Source: Pyrococcus yayanosii CH1
Lineage (GTDB): Archaea; Methanobacteriota_B; Thermococci; Thermococcales; Thermococcaceae
Assembly: GCF_000215995.1 (NCBI RefSeq)
Contig: NC_015680.1
Coordinates: forward strand, 620,001 to 684,000
Direction: 5' to 3'
DNA length: 64,000 bases
The translations under genes and the position numbers were made by a program. The notes beneath the pieces are model-generated. The model worked only from the letters and a program-made list of their open reading frames with translations. It ran no database searches and was not told where the DNA came from. Of this stretch, positions 30,247 to 39,169 are shown piece after piece; within the stretch, counting starts at the first letter, position 1; every line of letters begins with the position of its first letter.

Positions 30247-32751
30247 AGGCCTCCACTTCACGAAGCCACCGAGAATAAAGCGCTGGGGTATCATGGAATG
30301 GTGTGGGTAAACTCTAATGGCGTAGTGCCAGCAGGGCTCACCGAGCTTCGCCAGCGCCCTGCCCTTATACCTGTATTTATAGCGGGCGTCTCCCAGAGCC
30401 TCGACGTTTCTGAGTTCCACGATGTTAGGAACGGTTATCCTCTGTTCCTCGTCGGTTAGTCCGTAGTAGAGCTCGACCTTAACGTCGTCTGGGGTTAGAC
30501 TACCCAGCCTAACAATGACCTCGATGGCCTTCTTTTCTTCCACCCTGACGTCCTCTATCTTCACGTCCTTCCAGGTTTCCACAACCTTCTTTCTCCACTG
30601 GGCGAGTATCTTTGCCCACCTGAAGTTGTCTCTCATGAGGTATATGCCCATTTCCATAGCCTTTGAGTAGAACGTCGTCATATACTCCTTCACCATCCTA
30701 TATGTGCTGAACCTCGGCGCTATGCTTTTGATGCTCTCCTTCATCATCCTTATCCAGGCCTCTCTGTTCTCGTAGTAGAGGGGGATTATGACGTTTTCGA
30801 GGAGGTCGTAGAGGCTCATCGCGTCCCGATAATCGTCCTCCTCGGTCTCTGGCTCCGTCGTAGTGTCTCCGATTACCCATCCGTTCCTTCCATTATACCC
30901 TTCCACCCACCAACCGTCGAAGATGCTGAGGTTTATCACGCCATTAAGGCCCGCCTTCATCCCGCTCGTTCCGCTGGCTTCAAGGGGCCTGCGAGGGGTG
31001 TTGAGCCACACGTCAACGCCTGCAACCATAATACGGGCGCTTCCCATGTCGTAGTTCTCAATAAGGATTATCTTGCCCCTGAACTCGGGCATCCTCGAGA
31101 CCTCGTAGACTCTACGGAGGAACTCCTTTCCGGCTTCGTCTCTTGGGTGGGCCTTACCGCCGAAGATTATGTAAACAGGCCTCTCCGGGTTGTTCAGGAT
31201 CTTCTTAAGCCTCTCAAGATCGGTGAATAGGAGGATGGCCCTCTTGTAGGTCGCGAAGCGCCTAGCAAACCCGATAATTAGGGCATTCTCATCTATGGTG
31301 GGCAGGGGTTCATCAAGCCCAAGGCGCTCGTTTCTCCTCATGATCTTCCTTCTTATAAGGTCGATGAGTTCCTTCTTGGCCTTAAGGTGTGCCTCCCAGA
31401 GCTCTTCATCTGGTATTCTCTCCACCGCGTACCATGTTCCTTCGAGGTTTACGTGCTCCCTCCACACTTTGCCCATGTAGGTGTCATAAAGCCTGGCGAT
31501 GTTCTCATTAACCCAGGTAGCCGTGTGGACACCGTTGGTTATGGCCTCTATTGGGATCTCATCTACCGGAACGCCCTCCCAGAGCTCCGCCCACATCTTC
31601 CTCGACACGCGAGCGTGGAGCTTGCTTACTCCATTGACGAAGTTAGAGGTTTTTATTGACAGAACGGTCATGTTGAATACCGAATCATTCTCCCGGGCAC
31701 TCCCGAGGTCGAGGAACTTCTCAGCAGGCAGGCCCTCAAAGAACTTGGCGAGCTTCTCCCTGACGAAGTCCACGGGAAAGACGTCGTGACCAGCAGGGAC
31801 GGGCGTGTGGGTTGTGAATATGCTTGTCCCCCTGACAACTTCAAGGGCCTCCTCGAAGCTCAGGCCCTTCTCCATGAACCACCTTATCCTCTCGAAGTTT
31901 GCGAAGGCCGGATGACCCTCGTTCAGGTGCACGACGCCCGGCTCTATCTTAAGGGCCCTTAGGAGGCGCATGCCGCCGATTCCAAGGAGTATCTCCTGCT
32001 TTATCCTCTTGTCGGGTTCAGCGTTGTAGAGGTAGTCGCATATCCTCCTGTCCTCCTCGTTGTTCTCCGGCACGTCGGTGTCGAGAAGATAGAGCTTCGC
32101 CCTGCCAACCTCGACGAGGAAGACCCTTGCATAGACGGTTCTGTTCTCTATGGGAACTTCGATGAGAAGTGGCCTGCCATTCTCGGTGAGAACCTGCCTG
32201 AGGGGTAACTCACTTAGATTGTACTCCGGGAAGACCTCTATCTGTCGGCCGTCCTTATCTATCTCCTGGCGGAAGTAGCCGTGCTTGTAGAGGAGCCCTA
32301 TGGCAGTGAAGGGAAGGCCAAGGTCGCTCGCGGTCTTAAGGTGGTCCCCCGCCAGTATTCCCAGGCCACCCGAATAAATGGGCAGGCTCTTGCTTATGCC
32401 ATACTCCATACAGAGGTATACTATCGGCTTATCCCACTTGGGATAGTTCGTTGAGAACCAGGTCGTCTTCTCCTTAATATAGCCTTGGAATCTCTCCATA
32501 ACGAGCTCGTAGAGGTCGAGGAAGGAGTCGTCGCGGGAGAGTTCCTTTAGCTTGGATTCCGGTATTTCAAGGAGGAGCTTGACGGGATTTTTATACTCCC
32601 TCCAGTGCTCCTCATCCATCTTCTGCCAGAGCTTCATGGCCTTGTGATCCCAGCTCCACCAGTAGTTGTAGGCTAGTTCCGCAAGGCTCCTCAGGTTCTC
32701 GGGTAGCTTCTCCTCAATTAGCTTCTTAATACTGTTGTCCACCGTGACCAT
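30241..32751 (-). CDS. glgP: Alpha-glucan (maltodextrin) phosphorylase, GT35
   Basis: Cleaves alpha-1,4-glucans with phosphate to glucose 1-phosphate, using pyridoxal phosphate. The protein is 836 residues from the ATG at 32751, which has GGGTGGTG upstream; a GTG 9 nt earlier is possible. The short archaeal type begins SLAELAYNYWWSWDHKAMKLW, followed by YLCMEYGISKSLPIYSGGLG and GVVHLNEGHPAFANFE. The PLP lysine is in EASGTSGMKAGLNG. The promoter carries a putative Thermococcales glycolytic operator. Together with the GH57 branching enzyme it belongs to glycogen and maltodextrin turnover. Confidence 0.94.
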   Translation of the reverse strand: MVTVDNSIKKLIEEKLPENLRSLAELAYNYWWSWDHKAMKLWQKMDEEHWREYKNPVKLLLEIPESKLKELSRDDSFLDLYELVMERFQGYIKEKTTWFSTNYPKWDKPIVYLCMEYGISKSLPIYSGGLGILAGDHLKTASDLGLPFTAIGLLYKHGYFRQEIDKDGRQIEVFPEYNLSELPLRQVLTENGRPLLIEVPIENRTVYARVFLVEVGRAKLYLLDTDVPENNEEDRRICDYLYNAEPDKRIKQEILLGIGGMRLLRALKIEPGVVHLNEGHPAFANFERIRWFMEKGLSFEEALEVVRGTSIFTTHTPVPAGHDVFPVDFVREKLAKFFEGLPAEKFLDLGSARENDSVFNMTVLSIKTSNFVNGVSKLHARVSRKMWAELWEGVPVDEIPIEAITNGVHTATWVNENIARLYDTYMGKVWREHVNLEGTWYAVERIPDEELWEAHLKAKKELIDLIRRKIMRRNERLGLDEPLPTIDENALIIGFARRFATYKRAILLFTDLERLKKILNNPERPVYIIFGGKAHPRDEAGKEFLRRVYEVSRMPEFRGKIILIENYDMGSARIMVAGVDVWLNTPRRPLEASGTSGMKAGLNGVINLSIFDGWWVEGYNGRNGWVIGDTTTEPETEEDDYRDAMSLYDLLENVIIPLYYENREAWIRMMKESIKSIAPRFSTYRMVKEYMTTFYSKAMEMGIYLMRDNFRWAKILAQWRKKVVETWKDVKIEDVRVEEKKAIEVIVRLGSLTPDDVKVELYYGLTDEEQRITVPNIVELRNVEALGDARYKYRYKGRALAKLGEPCWHYAIRVYPHHSMIPQRFILGGFVKWRPL

Positions 32752-32771
32752 AAGCACCACCCTGCAGGTGT

Positions 32772-32788
32772 TATCATCTAGGGTGATA
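32772..32788 (-). promoter_or_regulatory. Putative TGM operator (Tgr/TrmBL1 site) of glgP
   Basis: On the minus strand TATCAC-CCTAG-ATGATA matches the Thermococcales glycolytic motif TATCAC-N5-GTGATA at 11 of 12 fixed positions. It lies just downstream of the TATA box (TTAAT at about 32790-32798) and over the expected transcription start. In T. kodakarensis such a position means repression of glycolytic genes without sugar. Confidence 0.7.
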
Positions 32789-32803
32789 CATTAAAAGCCT
32801 TTC

Positions 32804-33340
32804 TCAGAGAACCTCGAGGGCTCTCCTGTAGTCTTCTTCTGAATACAATACAAGGTAAACCTTCTCCACGTTTTTCGCTTCCTTCATGAATTCTTCCATA
32901 ACTTTCTTGAACGTCCTAACGACCTCCTCGAGGGGACATCCGAATATACCGGCGCTTATGGCCGGGAATGCAACCGTTCTAACCCCTAACTCTTCAGCCT
33001 TCCTTAGGGCACCAAGCACGGCCTTCCTTAGCTTCTCTCTCTTCTCGGCATCCCACCGACCGCCGCAGTAGGGACCGACCGTGTGGATAACATACTTGAC
33101 GCCGTGCCTCTCAAGGTTCATGGCCGGCGTGACAACAACCTCGCCGTGGTCTATCCAGTCTTTGCCAAGTTGCTCCCTTATGGCCGCCTTACTAATTCTT
33201 ATATATTCCCGAACGTCTCCGGCGGCCGCCTTGGCTATGGCATAGGCGACGCCGCCCCCGTGCTCAAGGTAGCGGTTGGCGGCGTTAACTATGGCCTCTG
33301 CCGGGAACTTCGTTATGTCTCCCCTAACGATCTCAATCAT
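32804..33340 (-). CDS. Macro domain protein
   Basis: A 178-residue single macro domain, similar to AF1521-type ADP-ribose-binding proteins. Signatures are GDITKFPAEAIVNAANRYLEHGGGVAYAI, VIHTVGPYCGG and AVAFPAISAGIFGCP-like AFPAISAGIFGCPLEEV. Such domains bind ADP-ribose and may remove it from targets or hydrolyse O-acetyl-ADP-ribose. The ATG at 33340 overlaps the stop of the DUF835 gene by 4 nt, so it is the last gene of a three-gene operon. Confidence 0.92.
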   Translation of the reverse strand: MIEIVRGDITKFPAEAIVNAANRYLEHGGGVAYAIAKAAAGDVREYIRISKAAIREQLGKDWIDHGEVVVTPAMNLERHGVKYVIHTVGPYCGGRWDAEKREKLRKAVLGALRKAEELGVRTVAFPAISAGIFGCPLEEVVRTFKKVMEEFMKEAKNVEKVYLVLYSEEDYRRALEVL

Positions 33341-34293
33341 GGTTCCTCACCCAGGATCCTCTTTAAAACGATCCTCTCCCTCTCTCCGAGCGATGAGAGG
33401 TTGCCTACAAGCACGACGGTAGAACCGCTTACCAGGGCGTGATCCCTCAGGTGGGCAAGGAACTTAAGAACAGTATCAAGTCCGTTCTCAAGGATCAGGT
33501 AGTCAATCCCGTCTATTACTACAACTCCACCTCCCTTCATGAACTTGACGGCCATATCGAGCATCTTTGGGAGGTTAGTGGGCTCAATGGTTTTCTTTCC
33601 CTCTGTCCTAACCTTCGTCATCCAGAACCACGTCTCATCCTCTCCCGGTCGTCTTGAGAACACGAGTGCGTTCTTCAAAATCTCCTTGGGCACGGCCTCC
33701 ATGAAAATAACACCGGGCTTGAGCTCCCTCGATACTTCTTCGGGGACCTTTTTGGAGAACGTTCCCAAGAAGGAGGTGTGGGCGGTCGCCGAGATTATCA
33801 GGTACGCCAAAACTATCGACAGTATTCCCTGAGGGATGTAGAGCTCCTCGCTGAAGGGGAAAGCAACGGCCAAGATTGTCCAGATTAGGAGCACCAATGA
33901 TGTAAGCCTAAGCTCTCTATATTTGAGGTCCCAGAGTATCGCGGACGATAGGAGGAGGGGAATTGCAATGATAATTGCTGAGAGAAGCGTGTTTATGGGC
34001 GAAAAAAATAGGAGGGCGGCGAGAGGGGTTGCAGCCACGTACTTCAGCTCCTTCGAATAGGGTAATCTCCCCATAAGCTCTTCGGACAGCGTCACGGTTC
34101 CAAGCCAGAAGAAGGCTGAGAACACAGCAAATCCACTCAGAAAAGTCGTGTTCGGGAGGAGATTGGCTATCCCAAGAGATAGGAACGCGAGGGAGTAATA
34201 AAGAACGGACGTTCTGCTACTTAGGTGATGCTCGTAGAACATGACCGCGTAGGTCACAAGGAGGGCAACCCCGAGGACCATTCCCACAACCAT
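33337..34293 (-). CDS. Membrane protein with C-terminal DUF835 domain
   Basis: A 318-residue protein. The first about 170 residues form six or seven hydrophobic helices; the rest is a cytoplasmic DUF835 domain, recognised by PGVIFMEAVPKEI, LPKMLDMAVKFMKGGGVVVIDGIDYLILENG and VSGSTVVLVGNLSSLGERE. DUF835 is common in Thermococcales and has no agreed function; it looks like a degenerate nucleotide-binding fold. The ATG shares one base with the stop of the upstream deaminase (TAATG). Confidence 0.83.
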   Translation of the reverse strand: MVVGMVLGVALLVTYAVMFYEHHLSSRTSVLYYSLAFLSLGIANLLPNTTFLSGFAVFSAFFWLGTVTLSEELMGRLPYSKELKYVAATPLAALLFFSPINTLLSAIIIAIPLLLSSAILWDLKYRELRLTSLVLLIWTILAVAFPFSEELYIPQGILSIVLAYLIISATAHTSFLGTFSKKVPEEVSRELKPGVIFMEAVPKEILKNALVFSRRPGEDETWFWMTKVRTEGKKTIEPTNLPKMLDMAVKFMKGGGVVVIDGIDYLILENGLDTVLKFLAHLRDHALVSGSTVVLVGNLSSLGERERIVLKRILGEEP

Positions 34294-35564
34294 TAAATCA
34301 CCACCTCCCTAATATTTTCGACTTTATCAAGAACTTTTTCCTCGTCAACGCCAAGAACCTCTCCGTCGAGCATAACAATCTTGCCCGCCACTATGAGGTC
34401 TTCCACATCCCCACCTCTGGCTGAATAAACAAGGTGGCTCACGGGGTCGTTTAAGGGCCTTAGGTGGGGTCTCCTGAAGTCGATAACGGCCAAGTCCGCC
34501 AGATATCCCTCCTTTATGATGCCAGCCTTAAGCCCGAGGGCTCTCGCCCCGTGCACGGTGGCCATCCTGAGGACCATCTTCGCATCGGCGACCGTCGGGT
34601 CGAGGGTGTGAACCTTGTGGAGGAGGGCAACCAGCTTCATTTCCTCAAGCATGTCCAGGTTGTTGTTGCTTGCAGCTCCATCCGTTCCGAGGGCCACGTT
34701 GACCCCAGCCTTCAGGAGCATTTTAAGCGGCATGACTCCGCTGGCGAGCTTCATGTTGCTTGCTGGGCAATGAACAATCGTGACTTCTCTGGTAGCCAGT
34801 ATCTTCGCGTCCCTCTCATCGAGCCAAACACCATGGGCGGCTATCGTCCCCGGGGTTAGCAGGCCAAGAGAGTCAAGGAGCTGGACGGGCGTCATCCCAT
34901 AGCGCTCCTTAATCTCCTTAACCTCCTCCCTCGTCTCGGCAAGATGAATAGTCACGAGAATGCCCTCCCTAGCCCTCTCAGCCACCCACCTGAGGCATTC
35001 TGGAGAGCATGTGTAGGGGGCATGGGGGGCGAGGATGAAGTTAATCCTCCTATCGCCGAGCTCCTCGATGAACTTCATGAACCTCTCCGTCTCCCTTATC
35101 TCGGCCTTCCTCTTCTCCTCATTCCCAAGGTCCACCATTCCATAGCCGAGGAAGGCCCTGAGACCAACCTTCATGACTGCCTCCGCGACGGCGTCCATGT
35201 GGAAGTACATGTCCACGAAGGTCGTTGTCCCAGACTTCGCCATTTCTATAAGGCCGAGAAGAGCCCCCCAGTAAACCTCCCTCCTGCCAAGCTTCCTCTC
35301 GGCAGGCCAGATGTAGTTCTGGAGCCACTCCATGAGCGGTAGATCGTCGGCAAGGCCCCTGAGGAGCGTCATTGGGGAGTGAGTGTGGGCGTTGATGAGG
35401 CCGGGGATTATTACCCGGCCGCTCGCATCTATGACCTCGTCGGCCTCTGCGGATATTCCCCTAGCAACCCTTACTATCCTGTCTCCCTCTATCAGCACGT
35501 CTGCCCTCACGGGCTCGAACCCCTCCCCATAAATCACTAGGCCCCCACGGAGCAGGATGCTCAC
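34293..35564 (-). CDS. mtaD: 5'-methylthioadenosine/S-adenosylhomocysteine deaminase
   Basis: Amidohydrolase that deaminates S-adenosylhomocysteine, methylthioadenosine or adenosine. Metal ligands are His60 and His62 (NAHTHSP), the His of VTIHLAET, the His of IAAHGVWLDE and the Asp of ALGTDGAASNNN. About 423 residues. GTG at 35564 is preferred because the Shine-Dalgarno GTGGGGGG is then correctly spaced; the alternative TTG at 35570 is too close. It leads the operon with DUF835 and macro-domain genes. A TATA box (CATTTATATC) lies near 35596-35608 on the minus strand. Confidence 0.88.
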   Translation of the reverse strand: MSILLRGGLVIYGEGFEPVRADVLIEGDRIVRVARGISAEADEVIDASGRVIIPGLINAHTHSPMTLLRGLADDLPLMEWLQNYIWPAERKLGRREVYWGALLGLIEMAKSGTTTFVDMYFHMDAVAEAVMKVGLRAFLGYGMVDLGNEEKRKAEIRETERFMKFIEELGDRRINFILAPHAPYTCSPECLRWVAERAREGILVTIHLAETREEVKEIKERYGMTPVQLLDSLGLLTPGTIAAHGVWLDERDAKILATREVTIVHCPASNMKLASGVMPLKMLLKAGVNVALGTDGAASNNNLDMLEEMKLVALLHKVHTLDPTVADAKMVLRMATVHGARALGLKAGIIKEGYLADLAVIDFRRPHLRPLNDPVSHLVYSARGGDVEDLIVAGKIVMLDGEVLGVDEEKVLDKVENIREVVI

Positions 35565-35671
35565 GTTCAATTCCCCCCACGCTTTTTCCGCTTCAGATAT
35601 AAATGCCTTTCCCGAACAAGGTTTTAATAAGGTTTTTAATCCCAGCTTCCCTCATGCCTCGGGTGTGCGCG

Positions 35672-36568
35672 ATGCTAGAAGTTGAGCTATTCGGCTTGAG
35701 ATTCGAGAACCCACTCATCCTAGCCTCTGGAGTCGTTGACATGACTCCCGAGCTCCTTAGGAGAGCCCATAGGGAGGGGGCGGGCGGCGTCGTAACGAAG
35801 TCCATCGGAAAAGAGCCGAGAAAGGGTTATGAGAATCCCACCATCGTGGAGCTCCCCTACGGCCTGATAAACGCCATGGGTCTGCCCAATCCTGGCTGGG
35901 AGGCCTTCCTTGAGGAGTTCGGGGGGGAGAAGTTTGACTTCCCCGTTATAGTGTCCATATTCGGCGGGACTCCCGAGGAGTTCGCCTTTTTAGCCGAAAA
36001 GCTGAGCGAGGTTGCCGATGCCTTTGAGCTGAACCTCAGCTGCCCTCACGCTAAGGGATATGGCATGGAAATCGGGCAGAAGGATGAGATGGTTTACGAG
36101 GTCGTCAAGGCCGTGAAGGACGCAACCGATAAACCAGTCATAGCTAAGTTGACACCCAATGTGGCCGACATAACTAAGCTGGGTCTAGCCGCCGAGAAGG
36201 CGGAGGCGGACGGGGTTTCGGCGATAAACACGTTGAAGGCCACGGCCATAGATATCTATGCGAGGAAGCCCATATTGAGCAACCGAGTGGGTGGTTACTC
36301 TGGGCCAGGTATCAAGCCCGTCGCCCTGAGGGCCGTTTACGACCTCGCAAAGGCTCTGGACATCCCCGTTATAGGCATCGGCGGCATAACGACGTGGCAG
36401 GACGCCGTTGAATTCCTTCTGGCCGGGGCGAGCGCCCTCCAGATAGGTACGGGCGTTGCCCTGAAGGGTTTCTCCGTCTTCAGGGAGATATCTGACGGTA
36501 TAAAAAGGTACTTGGAGGAGGAGGGCTTCTCCAGCGTGAGGGACATTGTAGGCTTGGCACTTGAATGA
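35672..36568 (+). CDS. pyrD: Dihydroorotate dehydrogenase, class 1B catalytic subunit
   Basis: FMN enzyme of pyrimidine synthesis, oxidising dihydroorotate to orotate. The 298-residue protein starts MLEVELFGLRFENPLILASG. The active-site cysteine of class 1B is Cys124 (NLSCPHAKGYG), and FMN-binding segments are AKLTPNV and IGIGGITTWQDAVEFLLAGA. The start at 35672 has GGGTGTGCG upstream; an extension of 23 residues is rejected. The electron-transfer subunit PyrK is not adjacent. Together with pyrBI it gives three pyrimidine genes in the window. Confidence 0.93.
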   Translation: MLEVELFGLRFENPLILASGVVDMTPELLRRAHREGAGGVVTKSIGKEPRKGYENPTIVELPYGLINAMGLPNPGWEAFLEEFGGEKFDFPVIVSIFGGTPEEFAFLAEKLSEVADAFELNLSCPHAKGYGMEIGQKDEMVYEVVKAVKDATDKPVIAKLTPNVADITKLGLAAEKAEADGVSAINTLKATAIDIYARKPILSNRVGGYSGPGIKPVALRAVYDLAKALDIPVIGIGGITTWQDAVEFLLAGASALQIGTGVALKGFSVFREISDGIKRYLEEEGFSSVRDIVGLALE

Positions 36569-36668
36569 TTTTGGCATCCGTCGATTTCCTTTTCGTCAAA
36601 TTGGGAAGAGAAAAGTTATAACATTCGTCGGAGAGCGAAGGATGTAAACTCCCTCAGGGGTGAAGAAG

Positions 36669-38051
36669 ATGAGTCTGGAGGCCCTTTTTAATCCAAAGAG
36701 CATCGCTGTGATAGGCGCTTCTGCAAAACCGGGCAAAATCGGCTACGCAATTATGAAGAACCTCATCGAGTACGGCTACGAGGGCAAAATATACCCCGTG
36801 AACATCAAAGGTGGAGAAATTGAGATTGCTGGGAGAAAATTCAAGGTTTACAAGAGCGTCTTGGAGATACCGGACGAGGTTGATATGGCTGTCATAGTCG
36901 TCCCGGCCAAATTCGTCCCCCAGGTTCTTGAGGAGTGCGGCCAGAAGGGTGTTAAGGTCGTTCCGATAATAAGCTCCGGCTTTGGCGAGCTCGGTGAGGA
37001 GGGTAAGAAGGTCGAGATGCAGCTCGTTGAGATCGCCAAGAAGTACGGCATGAGGATTCTCGGCCCGAACATCTTCGGTGTCGTATATACGCCAGCTAAA
37101 ATGAACGCCACCTTTGGCCCGACAGACGTTCTACCAGGTCCGCTGGCCCTCATCAGTCAGAGCGGTGCTCTCGGTATAGCTCTCATGGGATGGACGATAC
37201 TTGAGAAGATAGGCCTTTCAGCGATCGTCAGCGTTGGTAATAAAGCTGATATAGATGACGCCGATTTGCTTGAGTTTTTCAAGGACGACAAGAACACCAA
37301 GGCCATCCTCATCTACATGGAAGGCGTCAAGGACGGCAGGCGCTTCATGGAAGTTGCCAAGGAGGTCAGCAAGAAGAAGCCAATAATCGTCATCAAGGCC
37401 GGAAGGAGCGAGCGTGGAGCCAAAGCTGCCGCTTCGCACACCGGTTCTCTGGCCGGAAGCGACACCATTTACACGGCCGCCTTCAAGCAGAGCGGTGTTC
37501 TCAGAGCTTTAACCATCGGCGAGGCCTTTGACTGGGCTAGAGCCCTCAGCAACCTGCCTGAACCAGTAGGGGAGAATGTCGTCATAATTACCAACGGTGG
37601 CGGAATTGGTGTCATGGCAACCGATGCCGCCGAGGAAGAGGGCCTCCACCTCTACGACGACCTCGAGGAGCTCAAGATCTTCGCCAACCACATGCCTCCC
37701 TTCGGCTCCTACAAGAACCCCGTTGACCTTACGGGCATGGCGGACGCCAAGAGCTACGAGGGTGCGATAAGAGATGCTCTCGCCAATCCGAACATGCACA
37801 GTATAGTAATCCTTTACTGCCAGACGGCCGTCCTCGATCCGAGAGAACTCGCCGAGATAATCATCCGCGAGTACAACGAGAGCGGAAGGAAGAAGCCTCT
37901 TGTTGTGGCCATCGTGGGTGGTATAGAGGCCAAGGAAGCCATAGACCTCCTTAACGAGAATGGTATACCAGCATATCCTGAGCCAGAGAGAGCTATAAAG
38001 GCCTTAGCCGCGCTCTACAAGTGGAGCAGATGGAAGAAGAAGCAGAAGTAA
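36669..38051 (+). CDS. acdA: ADP-forming acetyl-CoA synthetase I alpha subunit
   Basis: Alpha chain of the archaeal acetate-CoA ligase (ADP-forming), which makes ATP from acetyl-CoA in sugar and peptide fermentation. 460 residues. The CoA-binding domain begins FNPKSIAVIGASAKPGKIGYAI; the phosphorylated residue is His257 in AASHTGSLAGS, the same number as in the P. furiosus enzyme. The ATG at 36669 is preceded by GGGGTGAAGA, and a TATA-like AAGTTATAAC lies near 36616-36626. The beta subunit is encoded elsewhere, as usual in Thermococcales. Confidence 0.93.
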   Translation: MSLEALFNPKSIAVIGASAKPGKIGYAIMKNLIEYGYEGKIYPVNIKGGEIEIAGRKFKVYKSVLEIPDEVDMAVIVVPAKFVPQVLEECGQKGVKVVPIISSGFGELGEEGKKVEMQLVEIAKKYGMRILGPNIFGVVYTPAKMNATFGPTDVLPGPLALISQSGALGIALMGWTILEKIGLSAIVSVGNKADIDDADLLEFFKDDKNTKAILIYMEGVKDGRRFMEVAKEVSKKKPIIVIKAGRSERGAKAAASHTGSLAGSDTIYTAAFKQSGVLRALTIGEAFDWARALSNLPEPVGENVVIITNGGGIGVMATDAAEEEGLHLYDDLEELKIFANHMPPFGSYKNPVDLTGMADAKSYEGAIRDALANPNMHSIVILYCQTAVLDPRELAEIIIREYNESGRKKPLVVAIVGGIEAKEAIDLLNENGIPAYPEPERAIKALAALYKWSRWKKKQK

Positions 38052-38057
38052 AGAGAA

Positions 38058-38246
38058 TCAGTGGACGTTCTTTTTCTTCTTCCACTTCTTGCTCCAGCGG
38101 TACTTCCTAAGCCTCCTGCTTCTGCCAAAGCCGCAGGCGGCGCAGTAACCCTTCTTGATGTTGTATGCCTTCCTGCCACAGCGCCTGCACTTTATGTGAG
38201 TGGGAGTCTTGTTCCTCTTACCGAAGGTTGCGGTTCCGCTGCCCAT
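38058..38246 (-). CDS. rpl37e: 50S ribosomal protein L37e
   Basis: A 62-residue zinc-ribbon ribosomal protein with a strongly basic C terminus. Zinc ligands are Cys20, Cys23, Cys35 and Cys38 (KCRRCG and YCAACG). The N terminus [20 protein letters not shown] is typical. It follows the Lsm gene by 11 nt, the usual archaeal pairing. Confidence 0.97.
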   Translation of the reverse strand: MGSGTATFGKRNKTPTHIKCRRCGRKAYNIKKGYCAACGFGRSRRLRKYRWSKKWKKKKNVH

Positions 38247-38257
38247 TCACACCCCCC

Positions 38258-38482
38258 CTACTCGGTGGGAGATATAGCGAGAACATTGTCTCCCCTGATC
38301 ACGATCTTCCCGTACTTCTTCACGACCTCCCCATCCTGAATCATCTCGGCGTCGGCGAGGACGACGTTGAGGTGTATGTCGTAGCCAATGAGCTTGCCCC
38401 TGAACTCAAAACCCTTCTTCAGTATCACGAGGACATCCTTATCAAGCGACCTGTGAATAACATCCAAAGGTCTTTCCGCCAT
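38258..38482 (-). CDS. Sm-like (Lsm) RNA-binding protein
   Basis: A 74-residue archaeal Sm protein that forms a heptameric ring binding U-rich RNA. Sm1 is VLVILKKGFEFRGKLIGYDIHLNVVL and Sm2 is KIVIRGDNVLAIS. The start at 38482 is chosen because GGGGAAGGAGA precedes it; an upstream in-frame extension lacks a ribosome site. Its promoter TATA box (AGTTATAAAT on the minus strand, 38526-38534) is back to back with that of the FL11-type regulator. Confidence 0.95.
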   Translation of the reverse strand: MAERPLDVIHRSLDKDVLVILKKGFEFRGKLIGYDIHLNVVLADAEMIQDGEVVKKYGKIVIRGDNVLAISPTE

Positions 38483-38564
38483 TCTCCTTCCCCCCTTAGA
38501 CTTCACACACATAACCGGGAGGTGCATTTATAACTCTTTCTCTTCTCGTGAGGCTTTTCCAACA

Positions 38565-38595
38565 GGTTTATAACGATCTTCGAAAAAAACTTTCG
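38565..38595 (+). promoter_or_regulatory. Promoter and putative self-operator of the FL11-type regulator
   Basis: GGTTTATAAC at 38565-38574 is the TATA box. Just downstream, CGAAA-AAAAC-TTTCG (38581-38595) is an inverted repeat resembling the TGAAA-WWW-TTTCA site of feast/famine regulators, though with a 5-nt instead of a 3-nt centre. It covers the expected transcription start, as an autorepressor site would. Confidence 0.45.
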
Positions 38596-38606
38596 CGGTG
38601 GTCTTC

Positions 38607-39062
38607 GTGAGAGGTACCCTTGACGAGGTTGACAAGAAAATTATCGAAATACTGCAAAGGGACGGAAAGGTTCCCCTCAGGGAGATATCGAAAAAGACGG
38701 GCCTCGCCGAGTCCACTATTCACGAGAGGATAAAGAGGCTCAGGGAGAGTGGGGTGATTAAGAAGTTCACGGCCATCGTCGATCCAGAGGCGCTCGGCTT
38801 TACGATGCTTGCATTCATCCTAATAAAGGCCAAGGCGGGTAAATATGCCAGCGTCGCCGAAGAGCTCGTTAAGTATCCGGAGATCACCGAGGTTTATGAA
38901 ACAACGGGCGATTACGACATGGTCGTAAAGATAAGAACTCGAAACAGCGAAGACCTAAACATGTTCCTAGATATCATAGGGAACATCGATGGGGTTGAAG
39001 GAACTCACACAATGGTTGTTCTTAAGGTTCATAAAGAGACGACAGAGCTTCCCGTTAGGTGA
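38607..39062 (+). CDS. Lrp/AsnC feast/famine regulator, FL11 type
   Basis: A 151-residue transcription regulator. The N-terminal winged helix covers about residues 5-60 (REISKKTGLAESTIHERIKRL) and the RAM ligand-binding domain residues 65-140, with EVYETTGDYDMVVKIRT. The sequence closely recalls Pyrococcus FL11, a lysine-responsive global repressor of growth genes. GTG at 38607 gives an N terminus RGTLDEVDKK matching FL11 and is spaced well after GCGGTGGT; the GTG 9 nt upstream is less likely. Confidence 0.87.
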   Translation: MRGTLDEVDKKIIEILQRDGKVPLREISKKTGLAESTIHERIKRLRESGVIKKFTAIVDPEALGFTMLAFILIKAKAGKYASVAEELVKYPEITEVYETTGDYDMVVKIRTRNSEDLNMFLDIIGNIDGVEGTHTMVVLKVHKETTELPVR

Positions 39063-39169
39063 TAATTTCTCTGAAGGCCCCACGGATTCTCCGGCCTTCC
39101 ACGCCTTCCTCTGGTTATCTCTACGGTACTGTTATAACGGACCTCTTCGATATACCTTTGGTGATCCCC

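Noticed and set aside
39059-39169. N-terminal extension of the prolyl oligopeptidase
   Set aside because: The GTG at 39170 has a GGTGATC site and gives exactly the P. furiosus length and N terminus; the extra residues look like translated promoter.
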